Positions 34,374 to 43,551 of a DNA stretch of 64,000 nucleotides are shown piece by piece (position 1 is the stretch's first letter; each line of letters opens with the position of its first letter). Source of the DNA: an uncultured Hyphomicrobiales bacterium (GTDB lineage Bacteria; Pseudomonadota; Alphaproteobacteria; Rhizobiales; Beijerinckiaceae); NCBI GenBank assembly GCA_903847605.1, contig CAINED010000044.1:1-64000 (forward strand), read 5' to 3'. The notes under the pieces were generated by a model that searched no databases, was not told where the DNA came from, and saw only the letters and a program-made list of their open reading frames with translations. The position numbers and the translations under genes were made by a program.

Positions 34374-35132
34374 ATGAAAATCCTCATCACCAATGACGAC
34401 GGCATCCACGCGCCGGGCCTCAAGGTCATGGAGGATATCGCGCGGCAGATCAGCGACGATATCACCATCGTCGCGCCGGAATTCGATCAGTCGGGCGTCG
34501 CGCATTCCCTGTCGCTGAACGATCCCCTTCGCCTGCGCGAAATTTCGCCCAGCCATTTCGCCGTGAAGGGCACGCCGACCGATTGCGTGATCATGGCGGT
34601 GTACAAGATCCTCGCGGATAAAAAGCCCGATCTTGTGCTGTCGGGCGTCAATCGCGGCCATAACGTCGCCGAGGACGTCACCTATTCCGGCACGGTGGCT
34701 GGCGCGATGGAAGGCACGATCCTCGGCATTCCCTCAATCGCCATGTCGCAGAGCTACATGCCCGGCGGCCACAACGACGTGCCTTGGGAAGGGGCGACGA
34801 CGTTCGGGCCGGACCTTTTGCGCAAGATTCTGAAGGCCGGCATCCCGCCCAACACGCTTATCAACGTGAATTTTCCGCGCTGCCCGGCGGCGGAAGTGCA
34901 GGGCGTTTCGGTCTGCGCGCAGGGCAAGCGCGATACCCTGCTGCGCATCGAGGAGCGTACCGACGGCCGCCGCAATCCCTATTACTGGATCGGCTTTCAG
35001 CGCCTGCAGGGCACGCCCGGCGCAGGCACCGATCTCGAGGCGCTGGCCGCCAACCGCATTTCCGTCACACCCTTGCGTATCGATCTCACCGATCAGGCTT
35101 CGCTGGACCGCTATGCCAAAGCGCTCGCCTGA
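34374..35132 (+). CDS. surE: 5'-/3'-nucleotidase SurE
   Basis: 252-residue survival protein SurE. The metal-binding N-terminus ILITNDDGIHAPGL, DQSGVAHSLSL and LVLSGVNRGHNVAEDV are all present. It dephosphorylates nucleoside monophosphates in the cytoplasm, mainly under stress. It heads the surE - pcm - nlpD order also known from enterobacteria. Confidence 0.95.
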   Translation: MKILITNDDGIHAPGLKVMEDIARQISDDITIVAPEFDQSGVAHSLSLNDPLRLREISPSHFAVKGTPTDCVIMAVYKILADKKPDLVLSGVNRGHNVAEDVTYSGTVAGAMEGTILGIPSIAMSQSYMPGGHNDVPWEGATTFGPDLLRKILKAGIPPNTLINVNFPRCPAAEVQGVSVCAQGKRDTLLRIEERTDGRRNPYYWIGFQRLQGTPGAGTDLEALAANRISVTPLRIDLTDQASLDRYAKALA

Positions 35133-35139
35133 GGAAACC

Positions 35140-35844
35140 ATGGCGATGCAGGCCTCCCTGCTGCCCATGCTGGAAAGTTCGGGAAGGGTGCGCGCCGTCA
35201 TGCAGGACCAGGAACAGTCGCGCGCCGACCAGCAGCGCATGGCCTTCGTATTGTCGTTGCGCGAGCAGGGGCTCGCCGATGTCGCGCTTTTGCGCGCGAT
35301 GGAAACGATCCCCCGCGAAATCTTCGTGCCGCATCACTTTGCCGATCTGGCCTGGCGCGACATCGCGCTGCCCATCGCCTGCGGTCAGACCATGCCGCAG
35401 CCCTTCGCCGTCGCGCGCATGGTCGCGGCGCTGGAGCTGGAGCCGCATCACCGCGTGCTCGAAATCGGCGCGGGCTCCGGCTATGCGACGGCCATTCTCT
35501 CACGCCTCGCAGGCGAGGTGCGTTCCTGCGAGCGATTCCGGTCGCTGGCGCATGCCGCGCAGTCGCGGCTTGAAGCGCTGGCCATACATAACGCCAATGT
35601 GCGCTGGGCCGACGGGTTCGACATCCCCTCCGACAGCGGCGTCTTCGACCGTATTGTCGTCGACACGGCGATCACGGACGTGCCGCGCGCGTTGTCCGCG
35701 CTTCTCGCGCCGGGTGGATTGATGCTCTTCGCACGCGCAACCAGCGTACATTCCCTGCGCCGCACGCCATCGGGTTTTGCAGAAGACCTTGTCTTCGCCG
35801 CGCGCTACGCGCCGGCCATTCCGGGCCGCTCCGCCGAACTTTAG
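35140..35844 (+). CDS. pcm: Protein-L-isoaspartate O-methyltransferase
   Basis: 234-residue repair enzyme that methylates isoaspartyl residues using SAM. Motif I is VLEIGAGSGYATAILSRL; FVPHHFADLAWRDIALPI and GQTMPQP precede it as in the family. The start at 35140 with TGAGG at five bases is preferred; the track ATG at 35113 would overlap surE. Confidence 0.92.
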   Translation: MAMQASLLPMLESSGRVRAVMQDQEQSRADQQRMAFVLSLREQGLADVALLRAMETIPREIFVPHHFADLAWRDIALPIACGQTMPQPFAVARMVAALELEPHHRVLEIGAGSGYATAILSRLAGEVRSCERFRSLAHAAQSRLEALAIHNANVRWADGFDIPSDSGVFDRIVVDTAITDVPRALSALLAPGGLMLFARATSVHSLRRTPSGFAEDLVFAARYAPAIPGRSAEL

Positions 35845-36032
35845 GTTTTGTTTACGCTTGCGGTCATTTGGGTCCGCCGCAAATAGACAAGCCCGCGCAA
35901 ATGCTTCGCGTGCTTAACGAATGACGATTTTCGCATCGGCATGGCAAAGAAAGATTCATCATAAACCCCGTCTTAACCCGCCGGGCGTCTAATGCCCTCG
36001 TGTCTGTTTTCGTATCAGTGCGGGTGCGCGTT

Positions 36033-37397
36033 ATGGGTTCGAGTGTGTTCAGCGTGGATAGGCGGGCCAGGTCGTTCCTGATCGTGCCCCGCCTCATTCT
36101 GGCCGGCGCCAGCGCGGCGCTCCTGGCAGCCTGTTCTTCCGATACGTCGCGATTGGCGGAGAATCCCTTCGGCGCCTCGTCCGACCGGATGGCGACCGGC
36201 TCGACGCAGAACGCGAGGCCGTCAAATCTGTGGCTTCCCTCCGCCGATGTCGGCAGCGGTTCGGCTCCCGCGCAGGTCGCGTCCCAGCCGTTCACGCCGT
36301 CTCCAGCGCCGGGCGCCTCTGCGATCCAGTCCTCGCCGCTGCCGCCACCCACGCCAAATCCGAGCTTCTCTGCGCCCGCGGCCTCGAGCCCGCGTCTGGC
36401 TGCTGCTTCGCCCGCTGCCGCTCGCGCCATTCCCACGGGCACGTCGCGCAATCTGGCGGCTTCGGGAAATTGGTCGCCGGAAGGCGGTACGCCCATCGTC
36501 GTGGCGCAGGGCGAGACGGCGGCCATGCTCTCCACGCGCTATGGCGTGCCGACAGCATCGCTGCTCGCGGTCAACGGCATGAGCAATGCCGCGCAAATTC
36601 AGCCGGGTACGCGTCTCGTCGTCCCCGTGTACAATGCGACCCGCGCAGCTACGAAACCGGCTGCGGCGGCCGCGCCTGCCAAGCCTACGGCGTCTGCCGC
36701 TCCTGTTCCCGCCGCGAAGCCTGAAAAGCTACGCCTCGTCCAGGGCGCGCAAGCAACTCAAAAGCCCGCTGGCCAGCCGGCGAAGGCTGCCGCCGCCCCC
36801 GCGGCCAAGCCTGCCGCGCAGCCTGTAAAGGCGGCGGAAGCTGCGCGCACACCCGCCAAGCCCGCCGAAGCGCCGCGCAAGCAGGAAGCCGCTGCGCAGC
36901 CCGCGCCCGAAAAGCCTGCCAAGCCCGTGAAACAGGCCAAGGCCGAACCTGCGGCCCCGGCTTCCGCGCCCGCCGCCGATCCGGAACCTGTCGGCAGCGT
37001 TCCGTCCGAAAGTGCTTCGGGTGGCAGCAAGCCGGAATTCCGCTGGCCGGCGCGCGGCCGCATCATTCAGGGCTTCAAGAAGGGCTCGAGCGACGGCATC
37101 AACATCGCGGTTCCCGAGGGCACCCCCGTCAAGGCTGCCGAGTCTGGCGTCGTCGCCTATGCCGGCAGCGAGTTGAAGGGCTATGGCAATCTCGTGCTGA
37201 TCCGCCATCCCAATGGCTATGTCTCCGCTTACGCTCACAATGGTTCGATCGCCGTGAAACGTGGCGAGCAGATCCGCCGCGGTCAGACGATCGCCAAGTC
37301 CGGCAAGTCGGGCAACGTTGCTTCGCCGCAGGTCCACTTCGAACTGCGCAAGGGTTCGACGCCGGTCGATCCGACGGAATACCTCGCAGGCATGTGA
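36033..37397 (+). CDS. nlpD: NlpD-like LysM / degenerate M23 lipoprotein
   Basis: 454 residues. A lipobox (LLAAC) marks an envelope lipoprotein. A LysM domain (about 148-190, IVVAQGETAAMLSTRYGV) and a long Ala/Pro/Lys linker lead to a C-terminal LytM/M23 domain (about 330-450). The first zinc ligands are lost (SSDGINIAV in place of HxGxD) and the final HxH is PQVHFE, as in E. coli NlpD, which activates an amidase rather than cutting peptidoglycan. Its place after surE-pcm supports the name. The start is uncertain; GTG at 36000 is an alternative. Confidence 0.85.
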   Translation: MGSSVFSVDRRARSFLIVPRLILAGASAALLAACSSDTSRLAENPFGASSDRMATGSTQNARPSNLWLPSADVGSGSAPAQVASQPFTPSPAPGASAIQSSPLPPPTPNPSFSAPAASSPRLAAASPAAARAIPTGTSRNLAASGNWSPEGGTPIVVAQGETAAMLSTRYGVPTASLLAVNGMSNAAQIQPGTRLVVPVYNATRAATKPAAAAAPAKPTASAAPVPAAKPEKLRLVQGAQATQKPAGQPAKAAAAPAAKPAAQPVKAAEAARTPAKPAEAPRKQEAAAQPAPEKPAKPVKQAKAEPAAPASAPAADPEPVGSVPSESASGGSKPEFRWPARGRIIQGFKKGSSDGINIAVPEGTPVKAAESGVVAYAGSELKGYGNLVLIRHPNGYVSAYAHNGSIAVKRGEQIRRGQTIAKSGKSGNVASPQVHFELRKGSTPVDPTEYLAGM

Positions 37398-37440
37398 TTT
37401 ATCGAATACTCCGGCTTCCGCGAGACACGTAAGCCGGAGC

Positions 37441-37476
37441 AAAGCCGGCGGGTCCAAAGAAAGGCCCGCCGGCTTT
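37441..37476 (+). terminator. Rho-independent terminator after nlpD
   Basis: AAAGCCGGCGGG and CCCGCCGGCTTT form a perfect 12-base stem with a 12-base loop, followed by ATCTTTT. It closes the surE-pcm-nlpD block. Confidence 0.8.
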
Positions 37477-37498
37477 ATCTTTTCAGCGCAGCCCTGAT

Positions 37499-37538
37499 TT
37501 TTTGAACGAAGACTTGAATTTTTGAACGAAGACTTGGA
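37499..37538 (+). repeat. Tandem 20-base duplication
   Basis: TTTTTGAACGAAGACTTGAA is followed immediately by a copy differing only at the second-to-last base (A to G). It lies just upstream of the EamA gene at 37566, probably a recent slippage duplication in its leader. Confidence 0.8.
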
Positions 37539-37565
37539 GCGCGCTCTGCGCTAAACCCGCTGGCA

Positions 37566-38465
37566 ATGGCACCCCCCAATCTCGCCCGCCCGCTCGACAT
37601 CACCGCCGTACTGCTGATGCTGCTGTTCTGCGCCAGCTGGTCGGTGCAGCAGGTGGCGACAAAGCTCGCCATGCCCGAAGTGCCGTCGATGATACAGGCA
37701 GCGATCCGCTCGAGCGGAGGCGCTGTCGCCGTTGGTCTCTGGATGTTGTTGCGCACTCCCGAAGTGTTTCGTTCCGACGGGTCGGCGAAACTCGGCCTCA
37801 TCGCAGGGCTTCTCTTCGCGCTGGAATTTTTCCTGCTGTTCCTGGGGCTCAAGTTCACAACGGCGAGCCATGCAGTCCTGTTTCTCTACACCTCGCCATT
37901 CTTTGTTGCGCTCGGGATCAACTTTCTCGTGCCATCGGAGAAACTGCGCCCGCTGCAATGGGCGGGGCTTGTTCTGAGCTTCGTCGGCGTTGCGATGGCG
38001 CTTGGCGTTTCAGGCATCATGTCGACAACGCAACTTCTAGGCGACTTGCTGGTCCTGTGCGCCGGGGCGGTATGGGGCTCGTTGACAGTGCTCGTACGCG
38101 TGACTTCGTTGCGCTCGCTCTCCGCGCTGAAACTGATGCTGTATCAGCTTGCCGTTTCGGCCGTCCTTCTGAGCCTCGCGGCCGTTTTGATTGGTGAAGC
38201 ATGGCCGGCGCAGATCTCGCCGCTTTCCTGGGCAAGCCTCGCCTATCAGACCTTCTGGGTGGGATCGGTCACATTCGTCGGCTGGATGTGGCTCGTGACG
38301 CGCTACCGTTCCGCAGAACTCGCGTCCTTCGGCTTTCTGACGCCTGTGCTTGGCGTCGTCGCCGGCTGGGCGATCATGGGTGATCCTATATCGCCCTTCT
38401 TTGCACTCGCCGTCGTATGCGTGGCGGGCGGCATACTCCTTGTGAACCGCCCGCCGAAAACCTGA
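37566..38465 (+). CDS. EamA-family transporter
   Basis: 299-residue protein with ten predicted TM helices in two EamA repeats (for example LFCASWSVQQVATKLAMPEV; GAVWGSLTVLVRVT). It is a different DMT-family branch from the one at 30856. Its TGA abuts the stop of the convergent RND permease (shared TGATCA) with no gap. The substrate is unknown. Confidence 0.85.
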   Translation: MAPPNLARPLDITAVLLMLLFCASWSVQQVATKLAMPEVPSMIQAAIRSSGGAVAVGLWMLLRTPEVFRSDGSAKLGLIAGLLFALEFFLLFLGLKFTTASHAVLFLYTSPFFVALGINFLVPSEKLRPLQWAGLVLSFVGVAMALGVSGIMSTTQLLGDLLVLCAGAVWGSLTVLVRVTSLRSLSALKLMLYQLAVSAVLLSLAAVLIGEAWPAQISPLSWASLAYQTFWVGSVTFVGWMWLVTRYRSAELASFGFLTPVLGVVAGWAIMGDPISPFFALAVVCVAGGILLVNRPPKT

Positions 38466-41400
38466 TCATGCCACGGCGGGCTTGGCGTCCGGCATTGCAT
38501 CTTCTGCGCGTTTGTCCTGGTTGTCCGGCGGAGAAATCCGGAACCACGCGACATAAAGGGAGGGGATGAAGAACAGCGTCAGCAGCGTCGCGACAATCAA
38601 TCCTCCCATGACGGCGAAGGCCATGGGGCCCCAGAAGACGGTTGGCGCAATCGGAATCATGCCGAGGATCGCCGCAGCCGCCGTCAGCAGGATCGGCCGC
38701 AGGCGATGTTCCGTCGCGCTGACGACGGCCTGCCACGGCTCTTCGCCCGCCTTGATGTGATCGTCGATCTGCACGATGAGGATCACGGCGTTTCTCATCA
38801 CCATGCCGGTCAGCGAGATGATGCCGAGGATCGCGACAAAGCCCATGGGCACGCTGAACAGCAACAGCGCGCCTGCCACGCCGATCAATGCAAGGGGCGC
38901 TGTCAGCAGAACCATGAACACACGCTGGAAGCTCATGAGCTGGATCATGAGGATGGTGATCATCAGGAAGGCCATCAGCGGGAAGACGGCGAAAATGCTC
39001 GCCTGCGCCTTGGCGCTGTCTTCGGCCGTGCCGCCGATCGCAACCTGATAACCGTCGGGCAGCTTGGCGCGAAAGGCTTCGATCTCCTGCGAGAGCTGCT
39101 TGATGACAGTTGCAGGCTGCACGCCGGTCACGACGTCGGCCTGGATCGTGACAGTCGGTTCGCGCTTGCGGCGCCATACCAGCGGCGGCTCGAGACCATA
39201 GGAGAGATTGGCGACCTGCGCGAGCGGCACGCTGCGGCCCGATGGGGTTTCGAGCTGAAGGCTGCGCAGCGTCTCAAGCTTTGCGCGTTCTTCGGGAACA
39301 GCGCGTGCGATGACATCCACGAGATAAGTGCCGTCGCGGACTTCCGTGATCTTCGTGCCGGACAGAACGGCGTTGATGTTGAACGCGATCTGCTGCGAGC
39401 TTAAGCCCAGCGTGCGGGCGCGGTTCTGGTCCACATCGACCGTGATCACTTTCGACATTTCGTTCCAGTCGAAATTGATATTGGCCACGCTGGAATTTGC
39501 TCCCATCACGCCCGCGAAAGCCTTGGCGAGGTCGCGTGTTGTCGTCGGATCGGGGCCGCTGATGCGGAACTTCAGGGGCCACCCCACGGGCGGCCCGAGT
39601 TCCAGAGCGCTGATGCGAATGAGTGCATTCTCGAAGCCCGACGATGCGGCTTTCTCGAGCCGTTCCAATACGCCGGCTCTCTGCTTGTAGCCCTTCGTCA
39701 CGACGACCGCCTGCGCGAAATAGCTGTTGGCGAGTTGCGCATCGAGCGGAAGATAAAAGCGGACCGCGCCTTGCCCGACATAGAAGGTCCAGTAGTCGAT
39801 ATCCTTATCCTCGCGGAAAATCTTCTCAAGCCGTTCCGCAGTCTGTTTTGTCTCGTGGATGGAGGCTGATTGCGGCAGGGTGACGTTGACGAGAAGTTCC
39901 GGCCGGTCCGACGCGGGGAAGAACTGTTGCTGGATGAACTGCATGCTGAACAGGGCCAGCGCGAATATCGCCGCGGTTCCCGCGAGCACGGCATATTTGG
40001 CCCGCATCGCCATGTCGAGCAGACGCCCGAAGCGCCGCGTCAACCCATCCGATCCATGTCCGCCATGCGCCTTTACTTTGTCGGAGAGGATGTAAACGCC
40101 AGTCAGCGGCGTGAACAGGACAGCGACGATCCACGACACGAGCAGCGATATGGCGACGACGGCGAAGAGTGTGAAGCAATATTCGCCAGCGCCACTCTGC
40201 GCGAAGCCCACGGGCACGAAGCCCGCGATGGTGATCAGCGTTCCCGACAGCATCGGCATGGCCGTCGACGTATAGGCATAGGTCGCCGCGGATATCTTGT
40301 CGTATCCTTCCTCCAGCTTGGTCATCATCATCTCGACCGCGATCATCGCGTCATCGACTAGAAGGCCGAGAGCGATGATCAACGCGCCGAGAGAAATGCG
40401 CTGCAGGGATATGCCGAAGAGATACATGAGCGAGAACGTGATGCCGAGAACGAGGGGTATCGCGATGGCCACCACGATGCCCGGCCGCAATCCCAGCGCC
40501 AGAAGGCTGACGCCCAAAACGATTGCGATGGCTTCCCACAGCGTCTTGGTGAATTCACCAACCGCTTCCTCGACGACGTGAGACTGATTGGCGACGAGAT
40601 TGACATCGACGCCGATTGGCAGTTGACGCGTGACGTCGCGCATCTTTTCGCGCACGCGTTCGCCGAAGGCGAGAACGTCAGCGCCGGCCGTCATGGAAAT
40701 GGCAAGGCCAATGGCTGACTCGCCTTTATATCGATACATCGGCTGCGGGGGATCGACATAGCCGCGCTTGATGGTCGCGACATCGCTAAGCCTGTAGAAG
40801 CGTCCGTTGGCCCGGAGATTGATCCACTTCAGGCTTTCTTCGGAATCGAAACTTCCGGTCACGCGGATCGCGATGCGTTCCGGACCGCTTTCGACGGTTC
40901 CGCTCGGCGAGATTGCATTCTGCGCCTGCAATGTCTGGATCAGAAGATTTGCATCGATGCCGAGCGCAGCCATCTGGCGCGTCGAAAACTCGAGATAGAT
41001 GCGCTCGTCCTGCGTTCCCACGAGATCGACTTTGGCGACATCGCGAACGGTGAGAATGGCCGTGCGCACCTTGTCGACCTGGTCGCGCAATTCGCGCTCG
41101 GTGAAACCATCGGACGTGAATGCATAGATAATCGAATAGGTATCGCCAAATTCGTCGTTGAAAAATGGACCGACGACGCCGGACGGCAGGGATTGCCTGA
41201 TATCGCCGACCTTCTTGCGCACCTGGTACCAGAGGTCTTGGACCTTGGAGGCGGGCGCGCTGTCTTTCAGATTGACGTAGACGAGGGACTCGCCGGGCTT
41301 GGTGTAGGAACGCACGAAGTCGAGATACTGGATCTCTTCAAGCTTCTTCTCGATGCGGTCGGTGACCTGTTGCAAGGTCTCCGCAGTGGTCGCGCCCGGC

Positions 41401-41582
41401 CACATGGTCTTCACGATCATCGTCTTGATCGTGAACGGCGGATCTTCCTCGCGTCCCAGCTTGAAATAGGTGTAGAGGCCCGCCAGTGCGGAAACCAGCA
41501 TGAGATAAAAGACGAGACTGCGGTGACGCAGCGCCCAGTCTGAAAGGTTGAAGCCCTGCTTCTCGGTGTGGCCAGCGCTCAC
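38466..41582 (-). CDS. RND efflux transporter, inner-membrane permease
   Basis: 1038-residue AcrB-type RND pump with 12 TM helices and two large periplasmic loops. The TM4 proton-relay Asp pair is in IIALGLLVDDAMIAVE. It starts at GTG overlapping the adaptor stop by four bases (GTGA). The N-terminal half (REEDPPFTIKTMIV) resembles the RND branch of general efflux permeases rather than metal pumps (no Met/His metal cluster seen). No outer-membrane factor is encoded alongside, so a TolC elsewhere must be used. Confidence 0.92.
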   Translation of the reverse strand: MSAGHTEKQGFNLSDWALRHRSLVFYLMLVSALAGLYTYFKLGREEDPPFTIKTMIVKTMWPGATTAETLQQVTDRIEKKLEEIQYLDFVRSYTKPGESLVYVNLKDSAPASKVQDLWYQVRKKVGDIRQSLPSGVVGPFFNDEFGDTYSIIYAFTSDGFTERELRDQVDKVRTAILTVRDVAKVDLVGTQDERIYLEFSTRQMAALGIDANLLIQTLQAQNAISPSGTVESGPERIAIRVTGSFDSEESLKWINLRANGRFYRLSDVATIKRGYVDPPQPMYRYKGESAIGLAISMTAGADVLAFGERVREKMRDVTRQLPIGVDVNLVANQSHVVEEAVGEFTKTLWEAIAIVLGVSLLALGLRPGIVVAIAIPLVLGITFSLMYLFGISLQRISLGALIIALGLLVDDAMIAVEMMMTKLEEGYDKISAATYAYTSTAMPMLSGTLITIAGFVPVGFAQSGAGEYCFTLFAVVAISLLVSWIVAVLFTPLTGVYILSDKVKAHGGHGSDGLTRRFGRLLDMAMRAKYAVLAGTAAIFALALFSMQFIQQQFFPASDRPELLVNVTLPQSASIHETKQTAERLEKIFREDKDIDYWTFYVGQGAVRFYLPLDAQLANSYFAQAVVVTKGYKQRAGVLERLEKAASSGFENALIRISALELGPPVGWPLKFRISGPDPTTTRDLAKAFAGVMGANSSVANINFDWNEMSKVITVDVDQNRARTLGLSSQQIAFNINAVLSGTKITEVRDGTYLVDVIARAVPEERAKLETLRSLQLETPSGRSVPLAQVANLSYGLEPPLVWRRKREPTVTIQADVVTGVQPATVIKQLSQEIEAFRAKLPDGYQVAIGGTAEDSAKAQASIFAVFPLMAFLMITILMIQLMSFQRVFMVLLTAPLALIGVAGALLLFSVPMGFVAILGIISLTGMVMRNAVILIVQIDDHIKAGEEPWQAVVSATEHRLRPILLTAAAAILGMIPIAPTVFWGPMAFAVMGGLIVATLLTLFFIPSLYVAWFRISPPDNQDKRAEDAMPDAKPAVA

Positions 41583-42679
41583 TTCTCGGCTCCATTCAGA
41601 AGCCGGACCTTCTGTCCTTCGCGCAGGCGATTGACGCCCGCAGTGACGACGATGTCGCCCTTTTCAACCCCGCTGTTGATGATCGTCCGGCTCGTTTCGA
41701 AACGGGCGAGAACCACCGGCTTCAGCGCGACCTGCATATTCGAAGGATTGACCACCCAGACGGCTGGCTTGCCTTCCTTGTCATAGATCGCCGAATTTGG
41801 AACGACGGTGACAGGGGCCGTATTCGTCTTGAGGCGGCCCAGCACGCTCGCGCCGAAACGGAAGGATTCCGGCGGATCGATAAGCGCGGCCTTCACCTGA
41901 TATGTGCGCGTCGCGGGATCGGCCACCGGCGAGACTTCGCGCACCTGCGCATCGACTTCCTCGCCGGGAAAACTGAGAAGGCTTACGCCGACAAGCGGTC
42001 GGTTGTTGGGGCTCTGGTCGCGAAACACACTTTCGGCGACGTTGAAGACCGCATCCTTCTCGTCGGGCTTGGCAAGACGCACGACCATCTGGCCTGCGTT
42101 CAGCACTTGTCCGGCCTCCGCGCCTGTTGACGTGACAATGCCATCGAAATCCGCGTGCAATTCCGTATAGGCAAGCTGGTCGCGCGCAAGGGCAAGAGAG
42201 GCCTTGGCCTGTTCGACACGCGCTTCTGCCGAGCGCAGGTTCTTGAGCGCTGAATCGTAATTGGCGCGGGTGGTCGAGCCTCGCTCAAGCAATTGACTGA
42301 GCCGCCCCTCGGCAGCGCGTGCCTCGACCTCTACGGCTTCGGCCGATGTCACGTCGGCCTGCGCCTGTTTCAGACGATTCTGGTAATCCTGTTCATCGAG
42401 ACGCGCGAGAACATCCCCCTTGCGCACGCGCGCGCCCGTATCGACAAGACGCGAGATGAGTTTTCCGGAAATACGAAAGCCGATGTCGCTCTCTTGCCGC
42501 GGGCGGATTTCACCGACAGCCTGCCTGTCATCCTCAATGGGCTTGGGGTCCACGACGATGGTCCGCACCGGCCTGATTTCCGGTTCGGGCGGCTTGCTGT
42601 CCTTGCAGCCCGCCAGCACGAGAACGAGAAGCGGCAGAGCGATGATCTTGGATTTTTGCGGGAGGAATGCGCCCGGCAT
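41579..42679 (-). CDS. RND efflux periplasmic adaptor (lipoprotein)
   Basis: 366-residue membrane-fusion protein. The N-terminus has a lipobox (LVLAGC), anchoring it to the inner membrane. A lipoyl-like domain split by a coiled-coil hairpin (about 95-165, RLKQAQADVTSAEAVEVEARAAEG) is followed by the beta-barrel and membrane-proximal domains. It links the permease at 38466 to an outer-membrane channel and is the first gene of the operon. Confidence 0.92.
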   Translation of the reverse strand: MPGAFLPQKSKIIALPLLVLVLAGCKDSKPPEPEIRPVRTIVVDPKPIEDDRQAVGEIRPRQESDIGFRISGKLISRLVDTGARVRKGDVLARLDEQDYQNRLKQAQADVTSAEAVEVEARAAEGRLSQLLERGSTTRANYDSALKNLRSAEARVEQAKASLALARDQLAYTELHADFDGIVTSTGAEAGQVLNAGQMVVRLAKPDEKDAVFNVAESVFRDQSPNNRPLVGVSLLSFPGEEVDAQVREVSPVADPATRTYQVKAALIDPPESFRFGASVLGRLKTNTAPVTVVPNSAIYDKEGKPAVWVVNPSNMQVALKPVVLARFETSRTIINSGVEKGDIVVTAGVNRLREGQKVRLLNGAEK

Positions 42680-42747
42680 GGAGAGGCCTCCGATGGTTTG
42701 ACTCGGAGACTAGTGTTACCCGTTCCAATGTAAAGGCTTCGCTTGCA

Positions 42748-43503
42748 TCACATGTTTCCGGTAATGGCTTTCCACACGATAAACGATCCCATGAGCAGGA
42801 ATGCGACGTAGAAGACGTTGAGGAAAAGCCCGTCCGACATCTTTCCGCGAGCCTTGGTGCCGAACCATATGCCGATGAGCGAGGTGACGACGGCGACGCC
42901 GGACATGGTGATGATCTTCGGCGTGAAGGCAGCCTGAATGCCGAGCGCCAGCATCATCACCAGTGCGCCAACGGTGAACCAGATCGCAATCGACTGGATC
43001 ATCGTTTCGCGATCGAGCCTCAGCGACTGGATATAGGGAACGCCGGGAATGGCGAACATGCCGCTCATGCCGCCGAGGACACCGCCCACAAGGCCCATCA
43101 CGGGCGACCAGAATTTCTCATGCGCACCCGGATGGGGAAGGCGAAACTTCAGCAGGCTCGCCGCTGCATAGAGCGCGATCAGTGAGCCGACCATGCCAGC
43201 CATCAGGCGTGGATTGCCTTGCACGGCAATGCGCGAGACGGCGAAGATGGCGATCGCGCCGACGACAAGCAAAGGCCACAGCCTCTTGATGGACGGCACG
43301 AGTGCGGGGCCGGCGACCGCCTGCGCGACGCTCGTCAGGAAGGCAGGCGCCAGCGTGATGAACACCGCCTCGCGCACGCCGATGATATGCGACAGCAGCG
43401 AGATCGAAATGGCGGGCAGGCCGATGGCCACGATGCCTTTCACGAATCCCGCAAAGAGGAATACGGCGGCAACCGCCGCCAGCGTCGTCCATTCGACAAT
43501 CAT
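42748..43503 (-). CDS. TauE/SafE-family sulfite/anion exporter
   Basis: 251-residue inner-membrane protein with about eight TM helices and the repeated TSB/TauE pattern (FAGFVKGIVAIGLPAIS near the N-terminus; GLVGGVLGGMSGMFAIPGVPYIQ in the second half). Family members move sulfite, sulfoacetate or other organosulfur anions. It lies upstream of the RND operon with a 68-base gap, on the same strand. Confidence 0.87.
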   Translation of the reverse strand: MIVEWTTLAAVAAVFLFAGFVKGIVAIGLPAISISLLSHIIGVREAVFITLAPAFLTSVAQAVAGPALVPSIKRLWPLLVVGAIAIFAVSRIAVQGNPRLMAGMVGSLIALYAAASLLKFRLPHPGAHEKFWSPVMGLVGGVLGGMSGMFAIPGVPYIQSLRLDRETMIQSIAIWFTVGALVMMLALGIQAAFTPKIITMSGVAVVTSLIGIWFGTKARGKMSDGLFLNVFYVAFLLMGSFIVWKAITGNM

Positions 43504-43551
43504 TTTCCCCCCAAATGTCGCCGCCTGTTGATGGAGGCTGGCGTCACGGCA

